From Roseobacter sinensis (GTDB taxonomy: Bacteria; Pseudomonadota; Alphaproteobacteria; Rhodobacterales; Rhodobacteraceae), in contig NZ_JALIEB010000005.1 in assembly GCF_025755255.1 (NCBI RefSeq), positions 203,237 to 267,236 on the forward strand: a stretch of 64,000 bases of DNA, given 5' to 3'. How positions within the stretch are numbered: position 1 is the stretch's first letter; each line of letters begins with the position of its first letter. The notes below the pieces were generated by a model. It was given only the letters and a program-made list of their open reading frames with translations, was not told the DNA's origin and ran no database searches. Of the stretch, positions 52,401 through 61,878 are shown piece by piece. A program made the translations under genes and the position numbers.

Positions 52401-53396
52401 TCAGGCCGTGAGGGGGTGGGCCGCCTGCCTGTCCCAATCGAGGCCCACGGCCTCGCCCAAATCCTTCGGCGCCCCGAAGAAATCCACATCCGAGAGAAGC
52501 GCCGTCACGTCCTGGTCGCCGGCAATTGCGGCGGTCAGGGCGACGTGGGTGCCCTGGTACTCGATGTTGGTGATCCTTCCCTGCAGCTGCCCGCTGTCTG
52601 GCGCCCTCAGTTTCAGTGCGTCGGAGCGCACCGCGATCTCGCCATCGGGCAGCTTGATCACATTGTGCGATCCGAGGAACCGCGCCACGAACGAGGTCCT
52701 CGGCGCGTCAAACACATCGCGGGTCCTGCCCGCCTGTTCGATCCGCGCGTTGTTCATCACCACGATTTCATCGGCGAGCGCGAGCGCCTCGTCCTGCCCA
52801 TGCGTGACGTGGATGAAGGTGATGCCGAGCTCGCGTTGCAGCCGCTTCAGTTCCGCCCGCATGCGGACGCGCAAGAACGGATCGAGTGCCGAGAGCGGTT
52901 CGTCCAGCAAAAGCACCTGCGGTTCGGTGATCAGCGCGCGTGCCAGTGCCACGCGTTGCTGCTGACCGCCCGACAGCTGTGCCGGGAACCGGGCGGCGAA
53001 GTCGGACATATCGACAAGGTCGAGCATCTCGCCGGCACGCCTCGCGCGCTCGGCCGGATCGATGCCCTTCATCTTCAGGCTGAAGGCGACATTGTCCGTG
53101 ACGCTGAGATGCGGGAACAGCGCGTAGCTCTGGAACATCATCGCCGTGCCGCGTCGGGCGGGCGGCAGATGAGAAATGTCGCGCCCAGCCAGCAGGACTG
53201 CGCCTGCCGTGACACTTTCGTGCCCTGCGACCATCCGCAGGGTCGAGGATTTCCCGCATCCCGACGGGCCGAGAAGACAGGCATATGTGCCGGTGGCGAA
53301 ATGGTAGCTGATCTCATCGACGGCGATTGTCCCGCCATACCTCTTTGTCAGCCCCACAAACTCCAGGTCGAGCTCGTTGCGCAATGACACCCCCAC
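52401..53396 (-). CDS. ABC transporter ATP-binding protein, PotA type
   Basis: 331 aa. Walker A GPSGCGKSS near residue 43, signature LSGGQQQR, Walker B VLLLDEPLSALD, H-loop HVTHGQ, and a C-terminal TOBE-like domain from about 245. Starts with GTG at 53396 (an in-frame GTG also at 53390). First gene of the transporter operon, divergent from the GntR gene with a 214-base gap that includes a GntR-type palindrome. Confidence 0.92.
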   Translation of the reverse strand: MGVSLRNELDLEFVGLTKRYGGTIAVDEISYHFATGTYACLLGPSGCGKSSTLRMVAGHESVTAGAVLLAGRDISHLPPARRGTAMMFQSYALFPHLSVTDNVAFSLKMKGIDPAERARRAGEMLDLVDMSDFAARFPAQLSGGQQQRVALARALITEPQVLLLDEPLSALDPFLRVRMRAELKRLQRELGITFIHVTHGQDEALALADEIVVMNNARIEQAGRTRDVFDAPRTSFVARFLGSHNVIKLPDGEIAVRSDALKLRAPDSGQLQGRITNIEYQGTHVALTAAIAGDQDVTALLSDVDFFGAPKDLGEAVGLDWDRQAAHPLTA

Positions 53397-53528
53397 AACT
53401 GTTCGATGACAGACTGGAAGTATCTAGGCATGCGGCAGAAGCGTTTTCCGGCAGCGCGCCCTCACCGAAGCCGTCGCTGCTCAAAGTGCACGCGAACGAG
53501 TGGCAAACTGTCTAAAAAGTGAGCAAAT

Positions 53529-53540
53529 ATTGTATACGAT
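53529..53540. promoter_or_regulatory. Putative GntR/FCD operator
   Basis: ATTGTATACGAT, centred on the 6-bp palindrome GTATAC in an AT-rich patch (AAATATTGTATACGATTTTG), lies between the divergent transporter operon and the FCD-type GntR gene. It matches the TNGT-N(x)-ACNA half-site pattern of FadR-subfamily regulators. Confidence 0.6.
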
Positions 53541-53610
53541 TTTGCTTGGCTTCGAGGATAATCTTGTCGTTGTCTGGTGGCTCTGCCAGTCAAGCTCGCA
53601 GGAGGATGTG

Positions 53611-54300
53611 ATGAGTGACGCGATTCCCGTGACCGAAGCGTCCGCCGAAGCCATTGTCTTGCGGCTCACGGAGGCCGTGCACGAGCATCGCGTGCTTCCG
53701 GGTATGAAGCTCAGCGAAGATGAGGTGGGCGAGGTCTTCGGCGTCAGCCGCACCATCGTGCGCCAGGCCCTGCGCAGCATGGCGCATGGCGGTCTGGTCT
53801 CGATCGAGCGCAACAGGGGCGCTTTCGTGGCCAAGCCATCGGTCAAGGAGGCGCGTGAGGTGTTTGAGGCGCGGGCCTTGCTCGAACCGCAGACTGCCCG
53901 GGCGGCCGCCGAGCGGGCCACCCCAGCCGACATCGAAGCACTCGAGCAGCACATCCGGCGCGAGCACGCCGCTCTTGCGGCAGGAGAGGCCGGTCGCGCG
54001 CTGAAGCTCTCCGGGCTCTTCCATGTGGAGATTGCCCGCCTCGCCGACCAGAAGACCATTCACGCGTTCATCGAACAGCTTGTCTCGCGGTCGTCGCTTG
54101 TGATTGCGCTTTACTGGCAGCGCAGGAATGCACTCTGCGAGAGCCATGCGCATGATGCCCTGCTCGATGCGTTGCGTCGCAATGATCCGGACAGCGCCGA
54201 AGAGCTGATGAAGGGACATCTCGTCGATCTCGTCTCACAGCTGAACCTGCGCGAGACGCCGGACGAAAGCAGATCTCTGCGCGAGGCGCTGCTCGGATGA
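53611..54300 (+). CDS. GntR-family regulator, FadR/FCD subfamily
   Basis: 229 aa. wHTH at about 15-75 (KLSEDEVGEVFGVSRTIVRQ), then an FCD domain with metal-ligand His residues (FHVEIARLADQ, ESHAHDALLDALRRND). The ATG at 53611 has GGAGGATG upstream; the longer frame from 53500 has no good site. Likely controls the divergent transporter operon and the GNAT gene it overlaps. Confidence 0.9.
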   Translation: MSDAIPVTEASAEAIVLRLTEAVHEHRVLPGMKLSEDEVGEVFGVSRTIVRQALRSMAHGGLVSIERNRGAFVAKPSVKEAREVFEARALLEPQTARAAAERATPADIEALEQHIRREHAALAAGEAGRALKLSGLFHVEIARLADQKTIHAFIEQLVSRSSLVIALYWQRRNALCESHAHDALLDALRRNDPDSAEELMKGHLVDLVSQLNLRETPDESRSLREALLG

Positions 54301-55109
54301 TGCATGTCCGCACCGCAACGCGCGATGATCTCGGGCAGGTTCTGGCCTGGGCCGCTCAGGAAGGCTGGAACCCCGGTCTGGATGACACTGCGGCCTTCCA
54401 CGTGGCCGATCCGCAAGGCTTTTTCGTCGGGGTCGCGGATGATCGGCTTGTCGCGGCCATCTCGATTGTCAATCACACAGCCGATTTCGCCTTTCTGGGC
54501 CTCTACCTCGTGCATCCCCTATATCGGGGTCGCGGGTTTGGCTATGCGCTTTGGCGAGAGGCGATCCAGCACGCTGGCGCACGGACGGTCGGCCTTGACG
54601 GTGTGGAGGCGCAGCAGGCGAACTACATGCGATCCGGTTTCACGTATGCGGGCGGGACGACGCGGTACACAGGCCTCGTCACTGCGGGAGAGGTGCAAGG
54701 CATCCGCGCGGTCCGCAAAGAGGAGATCCCGGATCTGATCAGGCGCGAGGCCGACGCCTCCGGCGTGCTGAAGCCGGCTTATCTGTCGGCCTGGTTTACC
54801 GATACGCCGCACCGCAGGACGCTTGTTCACCCGGCCGGGTTCTGCACTGTGCGCAAATGCCGGGAGGGCGCGAAAATCGGGCCGCTTCTGGCGGAGCATC
54901 CCGAGGCGGCCAGCCAGTTGATACATGGCGCGGCGGCGGTCTTTGATGGCAGCGTCACGCTGGACGTTCCGGAGACGGCGGAGAGCCTGACCCGGCTCTG
55001 CAACGACCTTGCACTGGTCCCCGGCTTCAAGACGGCGCGCATGTATCGCGGCACAGCCCCCTCCGGCACAGGCGGGCTCTACGCCGTGGCGTCGCTGGAG
55101 CTTGGCTGA
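54297..55109 (+). CDS. GNAT-family N-acetyltransferase
   Basis: 270 aa. The N-terminal GNAT domain has the acetyl-CoA motif HPLYRGRGFGYALW (V/I-x-x-x-x-R-G-x-G-x-A pattern). The C-terminal ~120 residues resemble the extra GNAT-like half of two-domain acetyltransferases (Acetyltransf_18 group). Overlaps the GntR gene by four bases, so it is probably co-transcribed. A polyamine or amine is a possible substrate given the adjacent transporter. Confidence 0.85.
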   Translation: MMHVRTATRDDLGQVLAWAAQEGWNPGLDDTAAFHVADPQGFFVGVADDRLVAAISIVNHTADFAFLGLYLVHPLYRGRGFGYALWREAIQHAGARTVGLDGVEAQQANYMRSGFTYAGGTTRYTGLVTAGEVQGIRAVRKEEIPDLIRREADASGVLKPAYLSAWFTDTPHRRTLVHPAGFCTVRKCREGAKIGPLLAEHPEAASQLIHGAAAVFDGSVTLDVPETAESLTRLCNDLALVPGFKTARMYRGTAPSGTGGLYAVASLELG

Positions 55110-55150
55110 ACCGGTCCGTGCATCCCACGGTGTCTCGGTGAGTTGGCCGG

Positions 55151-56326
55151 TCAGGATGCGCGCTTGCGCTGCTCGTGCAATGCAGCGCTCACCGCGCGGG
55201 CGATGATACGCTCCTCGTCCGTGGGGATGACCATGACCCGCGTGTCGCCGCTGTGGATCTCGCGCGCGTTTTGCCGGTTTCGCGCGGGGTCGATTGCGAC
55301 CCCCAGATACTCCAGGCCTTCGACAATGCGCTGCCGGATGGGGGCTGCGTTCTCTCCGATCCCGCCGCAGAAGACAAGCGCGTCGATCCCGCCGAGCACC
55401 GCCGTCAGCGCCCCGATCTCGCGCCGGGCTCGGAAGACATAGTAGTCGATGGCCTGTGCGGCTTCCGCGCGATCCGAGCCCAGCAAGGTGCGCATGTCGC
55501 TGGACTGATCCGATAGTCCAAGAAGGCCGCTCTGCTGGTAGAGCATCTTCATGACATCATGCGGCGCGATGCCTCTTTGCTCGATCAGATAGAGTACCAC
55601 ACCCGGATCGATCTGGCCGCAGCGCGTGCCCATGGGCAGCCCGTCGAGCGCCGAAAACCCCATCGTGGAACCGACGCTCTTGCCGGCCCGGACGGCGCAC
55701 ATGGAGGCGCCGTTGCCCAGATGCGCGATCACCAGCCGCCCCTTGTGGAGCTCCGGATAGTCCTGCGCGATCACGCCCGAGATGTAGTCGTAGCTGAGCC
55801 CGTGGAACCCGTAGCGCCGAATGCCTTCCTCGTAGAAGCGCCGGGGCAGGGCGAAGGTGTCGTTGACCCACGGGTGACCACGATGAAACGCCGTGTCGAA
55901 GCAGCCCACCTGCACCGCCTGGGGAAAGGCCACCTTGGCCGCCTCGACACCCGCGAGGTTGTGCGGCTGATGCAGCGGCGCCAGCGGCGAGAACTCCGCC
56001 AACGCGCTCAGAACGTCCGCGCCCAGGACGACCGGTTCGGCGAACTTCGGACCGCCATGGACGATGCGGTGCCCGATGCCCGAGATCGCGAGGCCCGTCA
56101 TATGTGGTCGCAGCGCCGCGATGACCTCGTTCAGAGCGGCGGCATGCGTAAGCGCGCTGATAGCCTGGCTGGTCTTTTCGCCGTCCCGTTCCAGCACCAG
56201 CTGTGCAGCGCTGCCAAGGCTGTCCACCTGACCGGTCAGAAGCATCACCGGATCGGGTGCGTCGCGGTAGAGGCCGAACTTGAGCGAAGACGAGCCGGTG
56301 TTGAGCGTGAGAATGGCTGCCGTCAT
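55151..56326 (-). CDS. ackA: Acetate kinase
   Basis: 391 aa. ASKHA-fold kinase interconverting acetyl phosphate and acetate with ADP/ATP. Motifs are LTLNTGSSSLKFGLY at the N-terminus, GHRIVHGG, CFDTAFH, RRYGFHGLSYDYI, HLGNGASM and FCGGIGENA. The ATG overlaps the stop of the MaoC/Pta gene. In this operon it would turn acetyl- (or propionyl-) phosphate into acid and ATP. Confidence 0.95.
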   Translation of the reverse strand: MTAAILTLNTGSSSLKFGLYRDAPDPVMLLTGQVDSLGSAAQLVLERDGEKTSQAISALTHAAALNEVIAALRPHMTGLAISGIGHRIVHGGPKFAEPVVLGADVLSALAEFSPLAPLHQPHNLAGVEAAKVAFPQAVQVGCFDTAFHRGHPWVNDTFALPRRFYEEGIRRYGFHGLSYDYISGVIAQDYPELHKGRLVIAHLGNGASMCAVRAGKSVGSTMGFSALDGLPMGTRCGQIDPGVVLYLIEQRGIAPHDVMKMLYQQSGLLGLSDQSSDMRTLLGSDRAEAAQAIDYYVFRARREIGALTAVLGGIDALVFCGGIGENAAPIRQRIVEGLEYLGVAIDPARNRQNAREIHSGDTRVMVIPTDEERIIARAVSAALHEQRKRAS

Positions 56327-57732
56327 CGGGCCACCGGAGCATTGAAGAGCGCTGCGATCGCCGTTGAGGCGATGCGGGTGCGCCGATCGTCCGAGCGACT
56401 GGTGAGAATGATCGGCACCTGTGCTCCCAGCACGAGCCCCGCGGCCTCGGCTCCGGCCAGATACACGAGCTGCTTTGCGATCATATTGCCAGCCTCCAGA
56501 TCCGGGGCCACCAGAATGTCGGCCTGACCGGCCACGGCCGAGGTGATCCCTTTCGAGGCCACGGCCCGCATCGAGATTGCGTTGTCGAAGGCCAGCGGCC
56601 CATCGAGGACGCCGCCGGTGATCTGCCCCCGGTCGGCCATCTTGCAGAGGGCACCGGCCTCGACGGTGGATTGCAGGCGGGGTGTGATGGTCTCAACCGC
56701 CGACAGCAGCGCCACCTTCGGTGCCTCGATGCCGATGGCATGTGCCAGATCGATGGCGTTCTGCACGATATCGGCCTTGGTCTGCAGGTCCGGCGCGATG
56801 TTGATGGCCGCATCGGTGATCAGCAGCGGCTTGGGGTACGTCGGCACATCCATCACATAGACGTGGCTCATCCGGCGTTCGCTGCGCAGGCCGGTGGATT
56901 TCGCCACGACAGCCGACATGATCTCATCCGTGTGCAGCGCGCCCTTCATCAGCGCCCGCGCGCGGCCCTCGCGCACCAATGCGACCGCACGTTCGGCGGA
57001 GGCGTGGCTGTGCGGCGCATCGAAGATCTCGAGCGCGCCGATATCCAGATCGGCTTCTTCTGCCGCGCCGCGAATCCGCGCTTCGGGGCCGACCAGAAGC
57101 GGTTCGATGAGCCCCAGCTCATGGGTCTGCAACGCCGCCTCAAGCGATGCCGCATCGCAGGGGTGCACGATGGCCGTGGGCAGCGTCGGCAGCTTGCGCG
57201 CTTCGTTGAGCAGCCGGTCATACCCGGCGCCACGCTTGTGCATGACGAGATCGGGCATCACGACGCGGGGCCGTTTGATCTTGCGATCCGGTGCTATGAC
57301 AACGGCTTGGCCGGTGATGACCGGCTTGCCATCGCCGTTCGTACAGAGGCAGTCGAGGGTCACGCGCTTCTTGTCGGCCTGTTTCTCCGTCACCGTGGCC
57401 CGCACGGTGACCGTGTCGCCGACGCCCACCGGTTTGAGGAACTTCAGCGTCTGGTCCAGATAGATTGTCCCCGGCCCTGGCAGCTGTGTGCCAAGCACCG
57501 TCGAGATGAGCGCACCGCCCCACATGCCGTGAGCGATTACCTTGTGAAAGATGTCCTCCTGCGCGAATTCCGCATCCACGTGGGCGGGGTTCACATCGCC
57601 TGACACGGCGGCAAAGGCGTCGATGTCTGCGGCTGTCAGGGTGCGCACAAGCTCTGCATGGTCTCCGACGGCGATCTCGTCGAAAGGGCGGTTCTCGATG
57701 TACCCCATGCTGCGGCTGATCTCAGACGACAT
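56323..57732 (-). CDS. Bifunctional MaoC-like hydratase/phosphate acetyltransferase
   Basis: 469 aa. Residues about 10-150 form a MaoC/(R)-specific enoyl-CoA hydratase hotdog domain with the hydratase motif GDVNPAHVDAEFAQ and HGMWGGALI. Residues about 165-469 are a Pta-type transacetylase (ALMKGALHTDEIM, SHVYVMD, ADILVAPDLEAGNM). It links enoyl-CoA hydration with acyl-phosphate formation and ackA follows with an ATGA overlap. It begins 11 bases inside the fabI gene. Confidence 0.92.
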   Translation of the reverse strand: MSSEISRSMGYIENRPFDEIAVGDHAELVRTLTAADIDAFAAVSGDVNPAHVDAEFAQEDIFHKVIAHGMWGGALISTVLGTQLPGPGTIYLDQTLKFLKPVGVGDTVTVRATVTEKQADKKRVTLDCLCTNGDGKPVITGQAVVIAPDRKIKRPRVVMPDLVMHKRGAGYDRLLNEARKLPTLPTAIVHPCDAASLEAALQTHELGLIEPLLVGPEARIRGAAEEADLDIGALEIFDAPHSHASAERAVALVREGRARALMKGALHTDEIMSAVVAKSTGLRSERRMSHVYVMDVPTYPKPLLITDAAINIAPDLQTKADIVQNAIDLAHAIGIEAPKVALLSAVETITPRLQSTVEAGALCKMADRGQITGGVLDGPLAFDNAISMRAVASKGITSAVAGQADILVAPDLEAGNMIAKQLVYLAGAEAAGLVLGAQVPIILTSRSDDRRTRIASTAIAALFNAPVAR

Positions 57733-58495
57733 GGTGGCCCCCGTCGATGTAAGCCGTATTGCCGGTAATCGAACGCGCGAATTCGGAGACCAGACAGGCC
57801 GCCATCGCCCCGACCTCGTCGATGGTGGTCAGCCGCTGCAGCGGCGCGCGGGCTCTGGCGTCGTCGATCAACGCGTCGAAGTGATGGATGCCCGATGCCG
57901 CGCGGGTCTGCAGCGGGCCGGGAGACATGGCGTTGACGCGGATGTTCCTTGGCCCCAGTTCCGCTGCGAGATAGCGCGCGGTGGACTCCAGTGCGGCCTT
58001 CACAGGCCCCATGATGTTGTAGTTCTCCACCACCTTTTCGGCGCCGTGATAGGACACCGTAAGGATCGTGCCACCTTCCTGCATGAGCGGCTCGGCCTCT
58101 CGGGCAAGGCGGATCAGCGAGTGGACGGAGATATCCATCGCCACGGCAAACCCGTCGCGCGAGCAATCCACGACCCGCGCGTGCAAATCCTCGCGCGGAC
58201 AAAAGGCAATCGAATGAACCAGGAAATCGAGCCGTCCCCAGCGCTGGCGGATCGCCTCGAAGAGCGCCTGCATCTGTGCGGTGGATGTCACATCAAGGGG
58301 CAGGAAGAGCTCGGCCTCGACCTCCTGGGCGACAGGCTCGACATGCTTGCGGGCCTTGTCCGTCTGGTAGGTCAGGGCCAGATCGGCGCCGGAGGCCCGG
58401 AAGGCCCGCGCGCACCCCGCGGCGATCGAATCCGCGTTGGCGACGCCAACGACCAGCCCCTTTTTGCCGGCCAGCAAGGTTGATTTGGGTAACAT
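57722..58495 (-). CDS. fabI: Enoyl-[ACP] reductase, FabI type
   Basis: 257 aa SDR-family reductase reducing enoyl thioesters with NAD(P)H. Residues LVVGVANADSIAAGCARAF form the cofactor loop, VHSIAF is conserved, and the catalytic Tyr-(6)-Lys is YNIMGPVK with the additional Tyr in SYHGAEK. TGNTAYIDGGHHV ends the protein. It sits between phaC and the MaoC/Pta gene, so it may serve PHA precursor balance rather than bulk fatty acid synthesis; the housekeeping copy would be elsewhere. Confidence 0.92.
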   Translation of the reverse strand: MLPKSTLLAGKKGLVVGVANADSIAAGCARAFRASGADLALTYQTDKARKHVEPVAQEVEAELFLPLDVTSTAQMQALFEAIRQRWGRLDFLVHSIAFCPREDLHARVVDCSRDGFAVAMDISVHSLIRLAREAEPLMQEGGTILTVSYHGAEKVVENYNIMGPVKAALESTARYLAAELGPRNIRVNAMSPGPLQTRAASGIHHFDALIDDARARAPLQRLTTIDEVGAMAACLVSEFARSITGNTAYIDGGHHVV

Positions 58496-58498
58496 GGC

Positions 58499-60220
58499 TC
58501 ACTCCATCTTGACGTAAGTTCCCGGAGCGTCCTCCAGCGCACCGCGGATTTTGGGGGGTTTGATCTTCTCTCCCGAGCGTGCTGCCAGCCAGGCGACCCA
58601 GGCCGGCCACCAACTGCCCTGCCGCATCTCTGCCGCGTCCAGCCAGTCGTCCGGGGTCAGCGTGAGGTCCTGGTCGCGCCGGGTATGGATGCGGAAGTGG
58701 CGGCGTTTGTGGCCGGGCTCCGAAATCACGCCGGCGTTGTGCCCGCCATTGGTCAGCACAAATGTCACATCCGCATGCCCCAGATCGTGAATCTTGAATA
58801 CCGATTTCCACGGCGCGATGTGATCCGTCTCGGTGCCCACACCGAAGATGGGCAAGCGAATGTTCCGTAGCGAGACCGCATGCCCGTCGACACGGTAGCG
58901 TCCTGCCGCGAGGTCGTTGTTGAGGAACATCTGGCGCAGGTACTCCGAATGCATCCGCGCGGGCATGCGCGTGCTGTCCGCGTTCCACGACATCAGATCG
59001 TTCATCTCGGCTTCGGATTCGCCAAGGAGGTACGTGCGAATGAGCTGCGACCAGATCAGGTCGTTCGAGCGCAGCATCTGGAACGCGCTCATCATCTGAT
59101 CGGCTTCGAGGTAGCCCTGCGCGGCCATGACGTCTTCGAGAAAGGACACTTGGCTTTCGTTTATGAACAGCATCAACTCGCCGGCTTCGCTGAAGTCGGT
59201 CTGGGCGGCAAGCAGGGTCATGCTGGCCAGCCGTGCGTCGCCGTCGCGGGCCATGGCTGCCGCGGCCACGGACAGAAGCGTGCCACCGAGGCAATAGCCC
59301 GTGCCATGGACTGTCTCCGCGCCGGTTGCCTTGCAGATATGGTCGAGCGCCGCCATCGGCCCCTGGTGCAGGTAGTCGAGCATACCCAGATCAGCATCGG
59401 CCGCGCCCGGATTGCGCCAGGAGATCGCAAAGACCGTGAACCCCTGTTCGGTCAGATACCGGATCATCGAGTTCTCGGGGCTGAGATCGAGAATGTAGTA
59501 CTTCATGATCCAGGCCGGCACGATCAGGATCGGTTCGGGATGCACGGTGGCAGTTTGGGGGCTGTATTGGATCAGCTCCATCAGATGATTTCGGAAAACG
59601 ACCTTGCCGGGCGTCACCGCCACATCCCGGCCCACCACCTTGCTGGGCCGTTTTCGCGCCTTTCTGAAGGCCCTTTGCGCATAGGCGGCGGCGCTGACTG
59701 CCCCATGAACCAGGTTCCGCCCGCCTGTCTCGACCGTGCGCGCAAGGGCTTCGGGATTGGTGGCCAGAAAGTTGCTTGGCGCCGCCGCGTCGAGGATCTG
59801 GCGGACCAAGAAGGTCATCGCCGCGTCATGTGCCGGTGTCAGCCCCGGCACATCGGAGGTCGCCGCATCCCAGAATTCTTCGGCCAGCAGAAATGCCTGC
59901 GCCCAGGCGGCAAAGGGAGGTTTCGCCCACCGCGGGTCACGAAACCGGCGATCGCCCTGCTTTGGGCGCGCGGCCCAGGTGTCGGGTGCAGCGGGCGAGC
60001 CGGTGGCGACAAAGCGCAGCCACCGGCTCCAGTTTTGCTGCGCCTGCCGTCCCAGCGCGATCTGCTTGTCCGGGGCCGTCGCAAGGTGCAACGCCCAGTC
60101 GTTCAGCATGCTGAGCGTCGAGACGGGAGAGGTGCCCAACGCCAGCCGTGCGATGGACGTCCGAAGCTCACGCTCACCCGCACCAGGCGGCCGCTGGCCG
60201 TTCGTATCAAAGTCTTTCAT
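58499..60220 (-). CDS. phaC: Class I poly(3-hydroxyalkanoate) synthase
   Basis: 573 aa. Lipase-like box GYCLGG with catalytic Cys310. The remaining catalytic Asp and His are in the TDHIAPW and GGHNAGV segments near the C-terminus. The N-terminal region is the variable PhaC_N type (EFWDAATSDVPG, HDAAMTFLVRQ). Polymerises 3-hydroxyacyl-CoA into PHB-like granules. First gene of the minus-strand operon, 287 bases from the divergent GntP gene. Confidence 0.95.
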   Translation of the reverse strand: MKDFDTNGQRPPGAGERELRTSIARLALGTSPVSTLSMLNDWALHLATAPDKQIALGRQAQQNWSRWLRFVATGSPAAPDTWAARPKQGDRRFRDPRWAKPPFAAWAQAFLLAEEFWDAATSDVPGLTPAHDAAMTFLVRQILDAAAPSNFLATNPEALARTVETGGRNLVHGAVSAAAYAQRAFRKARKRPSKVVGRDVAVTPGKVVFRNHLMELIQYSPQTATVHPEPILIVPAWIMKYYILDLSPENSMIRYLTEQGFTVFAISWRNPGAADADLGMLDYLHQGPMAALDHICKATGAETVHGTGYCLGGTLLSVAAAAMARDGDARLASMTLLAAQTDFSEAGELMLFINESQVSFLEDVMAAQGYLEADQMMSAFQMLRSNDLIWSQLIRTYLLGESEAEMNDLMSWNADSTRMPARMHSEYLRQMFLNNDLAAGRYRVDGHAVSLRNIRLPIFGVGTETDHIAPWKSVFKIHDLGHADVTFVLTNGGHNAGVISEPGHKRRHFRIHTRRDQDLTLTPDDWLDAAEMRQGSWWPAWVAWLAARSGEKIKPPKIRGALEDAPGTYVKME

Positions 60221-60507
60221 ATGCGCGCACCAGAACAGTTGTTTGTCTTGTTAGGTAGGGTCTCAACATGACAAGCATGCGACTGGCGCGCGTCCTTGCA
60301 AGAGCGGGCCAGTCACTGATCAAAGTGCAGCATAACTTCGCCGTGAAAAAGGGCATTTCGTGCCGGTTTGGCGATTGCAGCGGCATGTATTTCATGCGCT
60401 TCGGCCTTTTTTTTGAGGGCGTTCCCGGCCGCCAGGTCAAGGTTGATGCTGCACTGCGGCAAACTGCCTCACTCATGCTCGGCGCCGGGGGAGGCTAGGG
60501 TCCCGGC

Positions 60508-61878
60508 ATGTTGCCTCTGCTGAGCCTGCTTTTGCCCCTGGGGCTCCTGATCTGGTCGGTCTATCGCGGTTGGCCGGTCCTGCTGGCCGCGCCTGTCATG
60601 GCGCTCTTTGCGGCCTTGATCGCTGCAGATCCGTTGTTCGCGACGCTGACCCAGCGCTTCATGCCGGCCACCGGTGGGTTCGTGGTCTCGTTTCTGCCGT
60701 TGTTCTTGCTCGGCGCGGTCTTCGGCAAGCTCATGGAAGCCTCCGGCGGGGCCCTGGCGCTGGCGCGCGCGATTGTGCGAGGTTTGGGGCCGGGGCAAGC
60801 GCTGCCTGCGGTGGTTCTGTCCTGCGCCGCTCTGACATACGGCGGTATCTCGTTGTTCGTCGTCGCCTTCGCGGTCTATCCGCTCGCGGTGGCCCTTTTC
60901 CGCGCGTCGGATTTGCCGCAGCGCCTGATCCCCGCCGCCATTGCGCTCGGCGCTTTCACCTTCACCATGAGTGCCTTGCCCGGCTCGCCGGCGATCCAGA
61001 ACGCCATCCCGATGCCCTACTTCGGAACGACGGCCTTTGCCGCGCCGGGATTGGGCGTGGTTGCGGGGCTGATCATGGCGATCGGCGGGTTGTTGTACCT
61101 GTCCTCCGCGGCGAAGGCGGCGGAGCCCGGTCGTTCGGATGCGGCCACGCCGTCCGACCTGCCTGAGGACGCGGCCCTGCCGTCGATCTGGATTGCCCTT
61201 GCGCCGATCCTGACGGTCTTTGCGGCGAATTGGATCCTGGCCGAGATAGCGCTTCCGCGGCTCGATTTGTCTTACCTCGCCGATCCCGCCTGGGGTGGCG
61301 TCACGCCATCGCGGGTGATCGGGCTCTGGGCGCTGATTGGTGCTCTGACGCTCGCGATCCTGCTCTTGCTGGCCCTTTCGTGGCGCCGCCTGACCGAGCC
61401 GCGCAAGGTGTTGGCCGAGGGCGCGCAGGCCGCTCTTCTGCCGCTCTTCAACACCGCGGCGCTGGTGGGGTTCGGCGCGGTGATTGCTGCCCTGCCAGCC
61501 TTTGCCGCCGTCAACGCGCTGACCGCGCAGATCCCGGGTGGCCCGCTGGTCGGGCTCGCGGCATCGGCGAGCCTTCTCGCCGGGATCACCGGGTCCGCTT
61601 CGGGCGGGATGTCAATCGCGCTCGACGCCCTGGGCGCGCGTTACATGGAGATTGCGGTCGCAGAAGGCATCAACCCCGAGGCGCTGCACCGGATCGTCGC
61701 ACTCGCCACCGGGGGGCTCGATGCGCTGCCGCACAACGGGGCGGTCGTCACCTTGCTGGGCATCGCACGGCTCACCCACAAGACGGCTTACGGTCCGATC
61801 TTCGTCGTTGCCGTGGCCATCCCGGTTGTTGCGCTGGCAGCCGCTCTTGCGCTGGCGACCCTTTGGGGGACGTTCTAG
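60508..61878 (+). CDS. GntP-family permease
   Basis: 456 aa with about 12 hydrophobic segments. GGFVVSFLPLFLLGAVFGKL, the GISLFVVAFAVYPL region, LPGSPAIQNAIPMPYFGTTA and GGLDALPHNGAVVTLLGI are GntP-type loops. Family members take up gluconate or D-3-hydroxybutyrate. Divergent from the phaC operon, so hydroxybutyrate or another short hydroxyacid is a sensible guess. Its stop overlaps that of the converging GNAT-like gene. Confidence 0.87.
   Translation: MLPLLSLLLPLGLLIWSVYRGWPVLLAAPVMALFAALIAADPLFATLTQRFMPATGGFVVSFLPLFLLGAVFGKLMEASGGALALARAIVRGLGPGQALPAVVLSCAALTYGGISLFVVAFAVYPLAVALFRASDLPQRLIPAAIALGAFTFTMSALPGSPAIQNAIPMPYFGTTAFAAPGLGVVAGLIMAIGGLLYLSSAAKAAEPGRSDAATPSDLPEDAALPSIWIALAPILTVFAANWILAEIALPRLDLSYLADPAWGGVTPSRVIGLWALIGALTLAILLLLALSWRRLTEPRKVLAEGAQAALLPLFNTAALVGFGAVIAALPAFAAVNALTAQIPGGPLVGLAASASLLAGITGSASGGMSIALDALGARYMEIAVAEGINPEALHRIVALATGGLDALPHNGAVVTLLGIARLTHKTAYGPIFVVAVAIPVVALAAALALATLWGTF

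Noticed and set aside
60268-60498. 76-aa protein between phaC and the GntP gene
   Set aside because: No recognisable domain or ribosome site; the region more likely carries the divergent promoters.
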